Assembly (NCBI RefSeq): GCF_001577835.2
Contig: NC_029541.1
Location: 3,901,141-3,965,140, forward strand
Length of the DNA stretch: 64,000 nt
Source: Coturnix japonica
Taxonomy: Eukaryota; Chordata; Aves; Galliformes; Phasianidae
Direction: 5' to 3'
Of the stretch, positions 46,936-60,200 are shown one piece after another (the stretch's first letter is position 1; each line of letters opens with the position of its first letter). A model generated the notes under the pieces. It was not told the DNA's origin, searched no databases, and saw only the letters and a list, made by a program, of their open reading frames with translations. Both the position numbers and the translations under genes were made by a program.

Positions 46936-48039
46936 TACCTGGGTCAGTGCCTTCAATCTCTTTCCCATCTACCATCCTCTTTCTACATGCAAAATAGTTA
47001 GGATATGTTGAAGGCACTTTAAACATGGGTATGTGGTTCTTTGTGTAAGGAGTGCACACAAAAAATAGCTCCATCTACCAAAATCCATGTGAAATCTTTT
47101 CCTATGATTGAAGTTCCATACAACCAAACCAACACAAATACATATGCATGATGTGTACCTCATTGCCTATCATTGTCTGTCTGTACTCACACAACCTGTA
47201 CATTTACCTACATTTAAAACAGCTCAGAAAAGGATAAAGCTAAGTAATATATATAATTAGTAGCAAAATCTTCTATTCTGTTGTTAGGTCCAGCTGGATG
47301 GCTGCTCTGAGTATAGTCAGTGCTGTGCTTGTCCACAAGCTCCTTAATTCCTGAGAAGCTCTGGTAGAAATTAACCCAAAATTAAAGACTGCACTGAAAC
47401 AGAAAATCTTTGGCTGATCCTAAATGAACAATAATTTAATTACGTTATACACAAAATAGAAAATTAGCCTAGGACACAAAGACACACGCAGCTGGTGAAG
47501 GAGAAAATACTATTCAGGGATTACATACGTGCTTATTAGGACTGACAGCATCACTCCTCCAACAGCCCAAAACAACCATGCTGTTCAACCTCCCCACATT
47601 CCTTGTGGCCATGTTATTTATGTGTACAGCAGTGCATCTCTCATTTGTTGCACCTGCCAGGTAATGAACATCCTGAATGAACCAAACTTCAATAAATTTT
47701 CCCCAAAACAGAAGGGTAGAATTACTCAGATGTGATTCTGGATGACTCCATTTCCATGCTAATCTGACTGTCGTGACGTTGCTGCCCTATGTAGCAAATT
47801 AATCAATACCAACCTTTTAAAAGCAGCGGTTAGTTTAAAAGCCCAAGAGAAAGACCGACTGTTAACATAATTAGATTTCCAGCTCCAGTTTCCAGGTTAG
47901 GATATTATGGACACATTTGTTCCTATCACATTTGCTTTGTGGTTTAGTATGAATTTTCAATAGATGGCTCTGCGATAAGAAAGCAGCAATTCAGATGCAA
48001 TTATATAAAGTAAGATCAGCCTGGAATTAGGCTGGAGTG

Positions 48040-48046
48040 TATAAAG
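48040..48046 (+). promoter_or_regulatory. TSHB: Candidate TSHB TATA box
   Basis: TATAAAG about 940 bp upstream of the coding start, in the right orientation and distance for a TATA-driven gene with a small first intron. No mapped transcript supports it; an AT-rich region offers other matches. Confidence 0.3.
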
Positions 48047-48981
48047 CACACGGAGTTTGTGCTAGATCACTGTCTCTCCCAGCTCCAGGCACAATCAGGC
48101 TCCTCTAATAGGGAAGAATTCAGCTGACAAGAGGTTGGTCTTTCCAGACTTGTACTACTGCAGCCACAGGGTAAACGAGACCGTGTAATGAATGGCTTTT
48201 GTTACAGGGAAACGACGGCTGGAAGAGACTAGAGGGTGATTCCAGATATTTGTAGACACTGTCATGTAGAATTTGTAGTTTGGAAGAGAGAGAGCACACC
48301 CTGACATTGTCCTGGAGCCAAGCAAAGCTTTGTTTGGGGACTCCTGAGCAGGCCTGGGAAACGAGGTCAGCGCAACAGAGGGATCGAGGGTGGATTCGTT
48401 GGTTTGAACCCTTTGCTGATGCTCTTTATTGTAATTTGCTTGCATCTATTATTTAATTCTTGGCACTGCTCCCATTTCATCGTGCCTTTAAGCCAGCTGG
48501 GAAGGAAGAATTAGAGGGCATGTCTGATATGCACAACTATTTCTTATCCTATCTCGAACATTTGATATGATGCCTTCTTTGGAGAAGTATTTTTAAACCA
48601 GCGAGATTATTTTAGCAACTTTGGTTCATCTGATGTATGTCACATTGTCAGATCCTTTACCAGGAAAGGACACGTAAAACTACTGCTATTTATCTGCATC
48701 TGTGCTTTACCAACCATTAGTGAAAAGTTCTATGTAATAAGGTTCAATGGGAAAAGGCTGAATGTGGTGTACGTTGTGTTTGAGTTATTTGTCCTCTTTG
48801 TGGTTAGAGCTACTTCAATTACATTTATGGCATTAGACAGAATTTGTGAAGCTGTGGCTGAAAAAGCTGAGATCACTTCTACTATGTGACTGCCAGAGCT
48901 GCTCCTGTCCATTAGAGGGGAAGGACATGAAGACACATCTAATTTTAATGAAGGTTTCTGTTTTCCCCCCTCCTGTCTAGC

Positions 48982-50407
48982 ATGAGTCCCTTCCTCATGA
49001 TGTCTCTCCTCTTTGGCCTGACTTTTGGTCAAACAGCATCAGTCTGTGCTCCGTCAGAGTACACAATCCACGTGGAGAAACGGGAGTGTGCCTATTGCCT
49101 GGCCATCAACACCACATCTGCGCCGGATTCTGCATGACGCCGGGTACAGGATCTTACTCTCTTTTAGGTGTTTTCCATAACAGCATCAAGACAAGAAGTT
49201 CCTATCCTTACTAGAGAGCCATGCAAAGTTTGCTCAGGCTAATTCTGTCTGTCATAGAAAAATCAAATTGCTGTCATGCTTTCTATTTAGCTCACTGGGA
49301 GAGCAGGGCTGAGAGCTGCAGAGGCTCCTGAGCTCTGACTTGTCATGGCAGCTCTGATGGAACAGATGGAACTAAGGGCCTCACATCTGTGTAGTTACCT
49401 TAACAACCAAATTTGTAATCACCTCCAAAAACAAAATCAGGTTTGTGTGGCATGACCTATTTCACGTAACACCATCTCGACTGGCATTAATTATGTTCTC
49501 ATCCTTTAATTCTTCATTGCTCAAATCCTGTATCGACTTTCTGCTCTCTAACCTGATAGCCTGACATCCATCCCTGCTCAATCATGTTGATGTCCCCTTT
49601 TCTTCCCCCATCACTGTTATTTTTACTATGGAGATTGTAACAGCAGCATAACAACAAACTTTGCTGCTGTTACTGCAGAGCTTCTGCAGTCATTTTGTGG
49701 GGTCAGTATGGTACAAGTGATAAATGAACTACTTTTTGTCACCTCATTAATATAAATTACTTGCTAGTTCAGCCAACCTGTCAGGAGGTGAAGGCAATGA
49801 AGCTCTGCCCTGACAGCCAGCTGTGGAGAACACTGCACATGTGGGCATGGCAAACACTGAGCTTTGCTATTCACCACTGCATTTTAACTTTCACCCTGGT
49901 CAGCAGGTAGGGAATATGGGATACAAAATGCTGTGAGCTCTTTGAGCTGAGCAGGGGGTTATTTAGAGACACAAAGAGCATTACTGGAGCTGCAGAGAGC
50001 TCCTGTCGCATGAAGATTCAAAGAGACAGATCTAAACAGGAGTACAAGAGAATTTCAGAGCTAGGGGAAGTTTTGCTTTCTAAGCATTTAAGAGCATGTC
50101 AGAGGAGAACATTGGACATTTGTGTATGCTGCAGTGAAACAACACACTTCTCTTTTCTTTGTAGGACAGCAATGGCAAGAAGCTGCTACTCAAAAGTGCT
50201 CTGTCCCAAAACGTGTGCACGTATAAAGAGATGCTGTATCAAACAGCACTGATTCCGGGCTGTCCTCATCACACCATCCCTTACTACTCCTACCCTGTGG
50301 CCATAAGCTGCAAGTGTGGTAAATGTAACACTGATTACAGTGACTGCGTTCATGAGAAGGTTAGGACAAACTACTGCACTAAGCCACAGAAGCTCTGTAA
50401 CATGTGA
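48982..50407 (+). CDS. TSHB: TSHB thyrotropin beta subunit, first coding exon disrupted here
   Basis: Beta subunit of thyroid-stimulating hormone, made in pituitary thyrotropes and paired with the common alpha subunit. Coding exons are 48982-49143 and 50165-50407, phase 0, 54 + 80 codons = 134 aa, the normal bird length. A signal peptide ([20 protein letters not shown]) precedes the mature start [19 protein letters not shown]. Exon 2 is intact: [40 protein letters not shown] and the seat-belt NTDYSDC...CNM. In exon 1, however, the region that should encode [12 protein letters not shown] reads NTTSAPDSA then TGA (49135-49137). One base is missing near 49115 and one extra C is present near 49140, so exon length and downstream frame are unchanged. 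The CAGFC knot motif is lost. A sequencing or assembly error is the most likely cause; a real allele cannot be excluded. Confidence 0.9.
49304..49593. repeat. Local duplication, copy 2, in TSHB intron
   Basis: Second copy of 46527-46935, lacking an internal 119 bp. It lies in the intron between the two TSHB coding exons, 160 bp after the disrupted exon. Only three differences in the 261-bp block indicate a very recent event or an assembly artefact. Confidence 0.95.
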
Positions 50408-50459
50408 GCTCCCACCAGGACGTGGCAGAAATGTATCTCTCTGCTCACAACCGAGCACA

Positions 50460-50465
50460 AATAAA
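50460..50465 (+). terminator. TSHB: TSHB poly(A) signal
   Basis: AATAAA 53 bases after the stop codon, followed by a GT-rich stretch (GGTGTGCACAAGGTTTTATT) downstream. A very short 3' UTR is normal for TSHB. Confidence 0.85.
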
Positions 50466-50489
50466 ACCGTATTTCATAACAGGTTTGCA

Positions 50490-53400
50490 AACTGGTGTGC
50501 ACAAGGTTTTATTCTGAGGAGGGATCCCTCGAGTTCCTTTAATGAGCAGGATATTGTGACACACAGAAACAGAACCACGGGACTGAAGATTCATATTTAG
50601 TGCTCAACTATCATTTACTTCAGGGAGGAAGAAGGAGCTGTGTGTGTATGGGCCTATGCTGATAATCTCCAGGCATTGCTAGAAGAGCTACTCCAAAACA
50701 AAATAGCTGGTATATCTCAGATCTAGGCTATGCATGCTCTCAATATTAAACATTTCAAATAGATGAATACAGCTGGCAGAAAAGAAGCAAAACCTTCCAC
50801 GCTTCCATGAGGGAGGAACAAAATAACCATTCTGCAGATACAGCCAGGAGAACAAACCCACTGTACATACACACAGCATGGTAAGAACATTTCTTATCAA
50901 CAAGGAATTATGGCTTCAGAATTGCAGCTCCAAGCAGCAGTGAGAGCTTCCAAGCCCCATTAAATACATTATTATAAGTTAAATAACTGCTGAAAGCTTT
51001 ATTTTACTGCTGCTTCCCAGCCATTTGTTTTGGCTCGTACAGGGGGTTATCTCTCTTAGTCATTCAATGTGTATTTATGAAAAAGATTTTTTCCTCTTCT
51101 AATCCTCATCCATACCCAGCAGTTTCCATCGTGCCCATTGAGAATTAACCTGCTGATAACACTCAGAGCCACTTTCAACCCTTTCTCAAGGCAAGAACTC
51201 CTCCAGGTCAGGTACTGGGGTGACTGTGCTGTATCTTATGGAACCTTTCCATATAACCAAGCCACAAAGTGACAGCAAAGCATGGGAGCACACAGAGGGC
51301 ACCAGGACGACCTCTGAGAGTCTTGTGTTGCTGGTTATTTTTATTAGAACATTGTTTCAAATTCAAGACAACAAAACCAACACATTTCCACTTTAGTACA
51401 CATTAAACCAAAGGAAAGCGAACAGCTGCCTTCAGCAACAGTATCAGCATCTCTCCTCTTCATTCCCCACAGAGAGCTGTGATAGAGATAATGCTGCTAC
51501 AGGCATTGCAAAGACAAATAATATCCCAGCTCTGCCCCAAATCAGAACTCAAGTTGTGGAAACAAACATCACATTGGAAGCAGTTTGTGTTGTGGAGAAC
51601 CCAGCAGCAACCGGAGCACCAACAGCAGTGAGAATGGCGAGCTTTGCTTATGCAGGTGTCCTACAAACAGCACCTGATGCTGTTAATCAGCCTCTGAAGG
51701 CTTTGAGAGCATTTGGAGGCTTAAGAAAACCCAATTCCCTTCTCAATACGCATGAAATATGTCTTGCTATAAAACTATCACTTTTGGTATAGAAGTGAAA
51801 TATGAATCCTCGCTATAGGGATATTAAAAGGCTGTTCTTCATCAGCTCCTGCTCAGTCTCTGCAAGACAGGCTGCAGTTAGTTTGCAATATGTGAAGCTC
51901 CCACTGGAGTCTGCTGCTCAGGAAAACCAGGCAAGGGAATGACAAATAATGATCTTCAAAGAGATAAGAAAGGAATCAGCTATTTACAAGTTTATAGTGG
52001 AGAACAAGGCGGTTGGCTGGATAGGAAGAAGTTGTGTGCTGTGCTTTCAGAGTTATCCCCAGAAGGCTTTGGCCTGTTACCACTTCCCTGACCAGATGGG
52101 CACTTCTGCTGGATTCTGAGGCAGTCAGAGCAGAAGTCGGTTAATGAAATCCTGACATGCAGCTTTGGAGCATGAACTGCACCTGAGGAAGCTCAGGTTT
52201 GATTTTGAAATGCATTCTCACTGAGGATACACAGTGCAGTAACTTGGCAGTGATTCCCTGCTGCCAGCAGAGAACAAAGGGCTTTCACCATTAAGAGCTG
52301 AAACAAGAGTGGAGCTCACTGGTCTGTGATGCAATTCCAAATGGGGACCTGAAGTTAAGCCTGGAAACTGCTCATCTGTCAGTGGCTGCTGAGCATGTGG
52401 CTGTTATCACAGTTTACGTTTAGTGCAATTTTTAATGCTATTTTATGCAAAACAGCTGCTGATAGGCTCTCAGCGATACTACACAAAGCATTCACAGCAC
52501 ACCAATAGCCATATTATAGACAAAGAAGCACTGGACTCACCCAGCTGGTGAAGGGGCTCTCTGGCAATGCAGCACTCCTCAGGAAGCAGCCAAGGTCCAA
52601 AAGAAACTCTCCCTTCAGTGGCTGCCCCTTATATGAGCCCAGGGTGGCTCTGCATTGGGTTCAGCCCTTCTGGGCACATGGGAGAGCACAGGTGCAAACA
52701 GTTTGCTCCTTAGGCCAACAGCACCCCTTCACCAGGTGCTCCATCACCAGTTCAAGCCCCAACCTAAGGCTTCTCCTACATGCACAGCTGCATCCATGTC
52801 ACTGGATAGTCACAGCTTGTGGGTGAACAATTTGGAGAGTGACATCCATGTAAAAGACAGCAAGAAGTGTCAGTTAAGTGGGAAACATGAAACAGCAGCA
52901 CCATTTCCAGTATTGAAGTTACAGAAAACTGAGAGAAGTTGGAGTTTCTGTTGGAAATGAAAGAAAAACAGCAGGAGGGATGAATGTTACACACCAACAC
53001 GTGTAACATTATCCCATCTTTCTGTCTTTCCTGCCTTACTCCTGCAGGAAGGGGTGGGAGGTTGAGGTAGGAGCCCCCAGGAAGCTGTGATAGTCACAGA
53101 AGCAAAACCAGAGGATATTAAAGTGCTGTGTGTTTTTCCCTGACCATTTTCCCCTCCTCCGTTGGGTTCTACACACCATTGAGGCTCTACAGGGCATCTG
53201 ACAAAGCTGCTGCTTTCCTTAACACAGGTTCTACTCCTGCACCAGCATTACAGATCACAGTCTTACAGCATAAAGGGACTTCTGAATAGAGATTTTAGTT
53301 GCCTCTTTCACACGCAGAGGTTTTGGTGGTTTGGTTTTGGTTTTTGTCTCACCACACTGTGTTACAATCGCTCCTGCCAGCTTCCTACCTCCTCCCCTCT

Positions 53401-54229
53401 TTGTTTAGCCCAGATCTCCTCGGGCTGTTTCCTCCCACAGAGCTTTCTGCTCTTGCATGAAAACGCAACTGGACCTGAATAAAAACAGAACTCCGGTCTG
53501 TGCATGCCAGTGAAGTCACAGAATGGATGCAGTTGGAAGGGAGCTCTGCATCCCCTGCTCCAAGCACTAGGGTCAGGAAGGGCAGTGAGCCCAGGACCAC
53601 GTCCAGGGGCTTTGGAAGATAAAGTCATTTAAAACAATATACATTTCCTTTTTAGGGTTTGGATGGAATAGTCACAAAATGGATTCTGGGTCTTTTTAAA
53701 ATGGCATTTGTTCCTCTGCCAGCTGTTGGCAAATGGAGGCTTGGAATGAAAGTGTTTCAAGAAACCTATGGGTGTGTGTACCCTCCTGCATAGTGAGACT
53801 GGAAAAAGATGCATGCAAATGTGGACACACAGCACATCCCATCTGCTCATACTTACCTACGTAAGGTACTACATACACAGATACCTGCTAACGTGCATAC
53901 ATATCTGTAATGAGAGGAATGCATGTACTTACACAGTGCCTAGAGATATGGAAGCTCTTAATTGCACACACACACAAACATTAAAAATCAAATTAGTCTT
54001 AGATGCCACCTCGGCTCTTTTCATTAAAAAGGACATTTAAAAACCCTTTTTTTTGTCCATTCCGGTTTTACTGTCGCTGATACAATTCACCTCCACACCG
54101 AATGGGATATTTTCCTCTCAGTATGTTAAAACACTAATTAAAATACATTACAGTTATTAAGCTGGGTAGAAGAGCGCTTCTTGTAAAGCTTCTTGTAAAG
54201 CTTCTGGACACAGTTGTGCAGTGACAGTT
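50490..54229. other. Intergenic region between convergent TSHB and TSPAN2
   Basis: No recognised coding exon on either strand; short open frames (51556-51792, 52548-52960) have no motif. It includes the CR1 fragment near 53.5 kb and presumably the TSPAN2 3' UTR immediately left of 54230. No convincing canonical AATAAA for TSPAN2 was found close to its stop. Confidence 0.5.
53517..53622 (-). mobile_element. CR1 LINE 3' fragment
   Basis: CACAGAATGGATGCAGTTGG, then AAGGGAGCTCTGCATCCCC, CCTGCTCC and CCCAGGACCACGTCCAGGGG match the reverse complement of the bird CR1 3' region (cacagaatggttgggttggaaggga...). Diverged and truncated. Confidence 0.8.
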
Positions 54230-57200
54230 TCAGATCATTTCTCTCGTGTTACGGATAGCACAGCACAGAACCATGCTGAATATCATGCCAAAGATCTGGA
54301 AGAGAAGGAACGCAGTTCAGGGATCCACTCACAAAACAATTGTAAAATAGACTGCATTGAACAGCCTGCAATCTGAATGCTTTTATTGCAGGGCAGCAAG
54401 TGACTGCTTCCATTACAAACCTCAAGATGTGGGACAATTAACAGAAGAGAGTTTTCACTGACACTCAGAGCAAAGATTTTGTGCCCACACTGGTTTCACT
54501 GTTCCTTATTCTAAATGGGAAGGCCAGCATAACAGCCCCCAAATGTTCACGTTATTAACAGAAATGGCACTGATGTCATTCACTGTGACTTGGTATCATG
54601 TCCTTCTTGTTGAACTAATAATGCTATAGATAGCATCTTCCTGAAAAGGTGCTTTCTGTTTTCTATTCCATCCATGACATTCAAATAATAGATCCTCTAA
54701 GGACCAACACATCCATGGCTGCAGCTGTTTTGCAATGAAATGCCACTGTGGCTTTTTGGTTCTCTGTGGTCCATGTGTACAGTACTTTCCTACTATCAAA
54801 CAAAATGAGATGAGCACGAGATTCTTTGAATGGGGTAACTGGGCCCAAATACCAATAAGAAAAGTGAGGACGTGGATTTACTCACTGTGGTGCCAGCAAT
54901 TGCAATCCCAACAATCCCAACTAGATGCAGATTGGCATCGATGACGTTATGGATTTCAACCAGGCAGTTCTATTAAAAACAAAATCAAAAGACTTTCATT
55001 GCTAGGAAAACACCCTGACCAACTCTGCCAACTTCCCACTGAACAGCAGATGAACACAAGAGCATCCAGAGCATCCACTCAGGAGTCTCTGTGCATTAAT
55101 AAGACAGACTGCAGGCAACATTCAGCTTTTAAAGAAGTTATCAGAACGACCAGAACAGACACTTGCCTTGGGCACCTGCATTTTCTCTGGACAAGGTAAT
55201 GCCGTGTGTTGTTCCAAATTATCTTTACCACAGCACTGGAGCTAAACGAAAGAGGGGGAGAGTCAAAGGGAGGAAGAAATCATAGACTGTGAGTCAACTG
55301 ATACAAACAAATAGCTGGGGAAAAAGAAGAAAAGATACTGATGAAGTCATGAATGTACTCATGTACCAGTCGCTACCTCTGGTAACAGCTCCAACTGCAT
55401 TGGCCAAAGTTCCTCAAAACCAATTTCACACCAAACAGCCAGATCTGTATGAACAAAATCTCCCCTAAGTATCTTATTAACGAAACAAACAAGTGAATTT
55501 GGGTAAAGCAGGTCTCTGGATTGCAAGGAAATGGGTATTTTTCAATGCAGAAAGTTCTAATGTCACATACAAGATCATGAACAATGCACAACAACAGAGA
55601 ATGTCAGAATTCTGACAGGCCATAATGCTCAGTTTGCAGACCCCAATAGGTCACTGCTTTTCCTGTTTGCTTTTCTCCCTCTAGATGCTTGAAATTCCTC
55701 TTCAGCTTAGAAATAACAGCCACGAAAGAAGGACTAAAAGGTCTGAGGTTGTGAAATGTTTATTCTAAAGAACGTGAGAATGCTGTAAGGGCTGGATCTC
55801 TATGGGAGGCACTGTAGATCTAAGATGACAGACACAAGTGCCATTCCCAAGTCACAGGTCCTGATTCTGATTCAGACACTGACTCTTTGGGTGGCCTGAA
55901 TGGAGTCATGCCTTATGTTCTTTCTTTGGCTCAGTCTCAGGTCAGTCACTTAACTTGCTATTGGGAACACTGTAGTTCTCCAGACACAGCCATCAGAGCC
56001 TTGAGCCTCCAACTGCATTTTAAGCAGCACTCAGTTCTATCCTTCCCTACCTCCATGGGAGAGATTCTGAATTCTAAGTGCTAACGTGACAGTAGAGTAG
56101 TAATATGGGGTATTTAAGCTCAGGATGATTACTCACAGCCAAGTGGTAGTGATAGATGGTTCTGTTGACCTTCCCCGGGTTTTTCATGTACTCATCATAA
56201 ATGTCTTCATAGATTCTCTGGGCTTCCTGTATTGCCTGCAGAAATCAGACTTGCCAAGTGAGAGGCAAATAAGTCTTACTCTCAATCCAGTGCAGATTTC
56301 CAGCTTGAGTCATCAACCACCAGAGCAGAAAATAATTCCTGGTAAACTGAAGTAGACATGATAGGAAAGGTAGGAGGTTTTGTGGCCTGATGGCACCCAG
56401 AGGTACACTGCATGGCTCAGAACCTGCTGTATTCTGTGCTTTGGCTACATGGTTCTTAGCTGGATAAACTCACTGTCTGAATTAATTTTCCCTTCCCCCA
56501 AGGAACACACTCTTATCATTGAGTTCTACTTGATGTTCCTTCAGCAGATAGTCTTTATTGAGGAGGAGTGGCAAAATCAGCATCCCATTCGGAAGTTGGA
56601 CTTGTGATAACACAAGCTCTAATTTACTCCAGATAAGGACATTAAAGAGTTTTGCTAGGAAGAAGCCTTCTGGAAAGCTCTCCTGCAGGTCAGTCAGCCA
56701 CAGGAATCCAGAACTGCCCCATTATTACCTTAGAAGCAGATTGCTACTCACCACTTTCTTGCCTATAAATGCAAACACTCCAGCAGTGATCTCAGCTGCA
56801 AATATCACCAACAAGCAAGCAAAGAACTGCAGAGGGAGAAGAGAACCTTATGTTAATTTACTCTGCACAGTGTGCTTTATATGTACTGCCACTCAATCTG
56901 CTAAGAAAACAAAGGTGGAAATGGCAAAGAGTGGCTCAGATGGTAGTTTCAGGAATGGCAAGGTAATTCCAGGCAATGTGTTACAGGAAGCAATGCATGG
57001 AAGCTATGCGTTAACACAGAGACCAGAGATGATGGATTAGCCAGTAAAAGGACAGAGGACATTTCAGATCTTGGACAGTAGAGATCACTAACAACAGAAG
57101 ACTTATGCCTTGGAATCACATCACAGCCCTTCCAGGCCCCTGAAACCTTTCACTTACTGCTCCAAGTAAGAACTGAGACTCCCGCGCTGCTCCACAGCAC

Positions 57201-60200
57201 CCAAAGAATCCAACTGTGGTCATGAGAGCCCCGGCTCCCACCAGTACATACAGACCTGGGGAAAATCGAGAGCAGAATTTAAGGTTTGATGCCTGTTTTG
57301 CCACAACGATCGATTTTTAAGTAACAGCCTCTGGCTTTCACAAAGAATATCCCACCATCTATACAGCTGCTGAAAATATTTCTACCCAACAGTTTATTCA
57401 TTGATTGATACAGGCTTTATCTGGGACAAAAAGAGCAAAGAATTCTCTTTCCTCGCTAGCAAACATGAACAGCCTTCATGTGTGGTGTCAGTTTCTATCA
57501 GACCACCACAACCATGTTTGAGTTTTATCTCTGGATGCCATGCCAGCCAAAGTACCAAAGGCTCTGTGCAGCACCTGGCAATTCGAGTCTTGGACTTGTG
57601 TAGGCAACACGGAGGACACAGAGCTGCCATGTCAGTCCAGTGCTTGAAAAAACAGCTTCATTTCCTCCCCCAGGCTGTGATGAGAGGACCCAGGAGCTGC
57701 ACACTGAGCACACTAGATGGCACAGTGAGCCCTCCTCCCAGCTCTGATTGCTCGGACTTTTCCTGACAGCATTTAGTATTCTCAGTGACAAATGGGAACA
57801 TACTGAGATCTGACATCATGTTCAGAGCTGCGGGCATTTACTACAGTCAGGCCTCGTGTGACCCAGGCTGTATAAAGCCCAGCAAATGAGTTTGTGTGGA
57901 TTGTGAGCAAAATGAAATAAAGAAACAAAAGGAGAGACTTTTGATTAGGAAGACAGGAGAGAAACCTTCCCACTTCTTTTTGTTGCTTCCAGCTGGCAAA
58001 GATGGAGCTCTCTGAGATTCAGGGGTAAGACCACTCTCCAAACTCTGCACTTGCTTTTGCCTGAGGAACAGGCTCAGCATTTCACACGCATGACTCACAA
58101 CTGAACTGCTAACTCAGTCAGAACTTCCATTTTAAGGCATGCTACAGGAAGAACGTCTCACACCACACACTCAACAAAGCTGAGTTTGCTGTTTGCCCTT
58201 GGCCCCACAGTTTTGCCAGCCAGGAGTTCAAATCCACCTCCTCTGACCTGGAAGATGCACACACTGATAGGCAGACATACGCTCAGACAGCTCTGAGGTC
58301 CAAATCCACATCCAGAGCCTATCAAAAAGAGCCAGAGCAGACAATCATACACCATCTCTCCAGCCTTATTTCACATGGGTTTCTTGTTTACCTGGCTGCT
58401 ATGGTCACTTTCCATTTTAAACAGTTCAACTCTTTCTTTTTTGGGCTGAGTAACTAACAGCAAACAAAACGCCAACTGTTCATACTCTGCTGAGAAAACA
58501 AGCAGCTCTGTTCTTGGCATAAGTGATCCAGAGGCAGTGATGACAGGAGTCCCAGAACAGGTTTTCCTGACGTCGTGAATTACAGCCCTGGAGATATCCC
58601 ACTGGATGGACCGAGGCTTTCAAGCCCTCAGTAAAACACCAAGAAACCCATAGTGCAAATGCAGTATTGGAAAAGATGGGAAACACGTGTAGAGGTTGGA
58701 AATAACAAGCCAGACAAGCAGTACACCAAGTGGCAGAGTTACCTGCCTTGTTACCAGAGATCATCATTTTTATGCTGACTGATGTGTAGTAAATATATAT
58801 TTTGGATACATTCACTAAATACGTGGAGAAGGGAGACAGAGTCCTCTGAAGGAAGATGAATTTCTGGAGAGTTGGAGCATACCCTTTATTTGAGCACAGT
58901 GTACAGACATAATTCTCCATTCTGCATGAATGTGACAGATATTATGTAGTTAACCTTCCTGGAACCTCGAATGAATTACAGATCCGAGCTGACTTGATGC
59001 CTCTCAGCATCATACAGAGTGTAGATGACAAACAGAATCACCTCTACACATACAGTCCTCAGCAGCTATTCAGTCATACAAGACATCACTGATTATCATA
59101 TATTTTAAGCTGGTTTCCAGTGCAGCAGCTTTCATTTTCCACTATCAGCTTTTGCCAAACCACTCTTCAACTGCAGAAGAAACTTGCACAGCAGATGACA
59201 GAAAGACAGATTAGTTCACTGCTTACATTCTATGTCCATACTAAAAGCCTCTGTTGGATCCAACACAAGTGGTAGCCAGACCACTCAATGCTCCACTTGT
59301 GGTGTTGTATCTCTCCACAGAGACTACTTTGTCAACAGCTCTCGTTTTAAGATGGACAGAATTTGTGAGGCTATGGATATTGGAGAGAAAATACTGCTAA
59401 CTAAGGGTACAGTGCTTGGCTAGAAAATACACACATAGAATATAACAGAATGAGGCACAGGAACTGCAGTTTACACAGATTTAACTGCTAGCCAACTCTT
59501 GTTTGCATGGGCACCCATTCCAATGGAGAAAAAATACTAATATCCTTCAACTCCAGACATGACCTCACATCCTAAGGCATGCACCATCTAACCGTGCTGT
59601 TCAAAGCCAGAATGATCACTCATGTTCTCTCAGACCCCACGAAAAAGCCACAGCCACCATGAAACTTCTACCCACAGCTGGCCTGGCTCTGATTGCAGCA
59701 CAGAGCATGGAACAGGAGCAAAGACCATAACATAGCAGAAATGTTGTGAGCTCTGTCTGTGCAACAATTCAGTGCTGCCAGTTCTGAGAGCCATCCAAGT
59801 TGATCCATTCACATTCATCAGTTGTTCCCCTTCTTGTTGAGGCTTCATTTCCAGTGCTACTGGCAGTGAGGTGACCCTCTGCACTTCATTTATTAGGGAT
59901 ACACTAAATTTGGCCTCCGTGCTGCCCATGGAGCCAAAACAGACTTTCATGCAAAGAGTAAATGTCTTGAACTGACACTTTAAAAGCCCCTTTGTTAGTT
60001 CTCTATTCTTAAATGCTCAACTTGTGCCCAGCTGGCATTCAGTCTTCACATCTGTGCTTAAATGTATATATACATACATGCGTATTTAATTTAAAGAACA
60101 CCACTATTACAATGAAGAGGAGCAAAAGATCTCTTCCCCATTTGGTGCCACAGACAGCTCAGATGTTACTACCCACCTGATGACCTTAAAACACTGTCAT

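Larger units (their letters stand above)
45051..48980. other. SYCP1-TSHB intergenic region and TSHB upstream
   Basis: No recognised coding exon. It contains the first copy of a local duplication (46527-46935). A TATAAAG at 48040-48046 lies about 0.9 kb before the TSHB coding start and could mark the TSHB promoter with a non-coding first exon; an acceptor (GTCTAG) at 48980 immediately precedes the coding exon, which shows that an upstream non-coding exon exists. Confidence 0.5.

Noticed and set aside
51556-51792. 78-codon plus-strand frame between TSHB and TSPAN2
   Set aside because: No motif, no splice or promoter context; length is within chance expectation.
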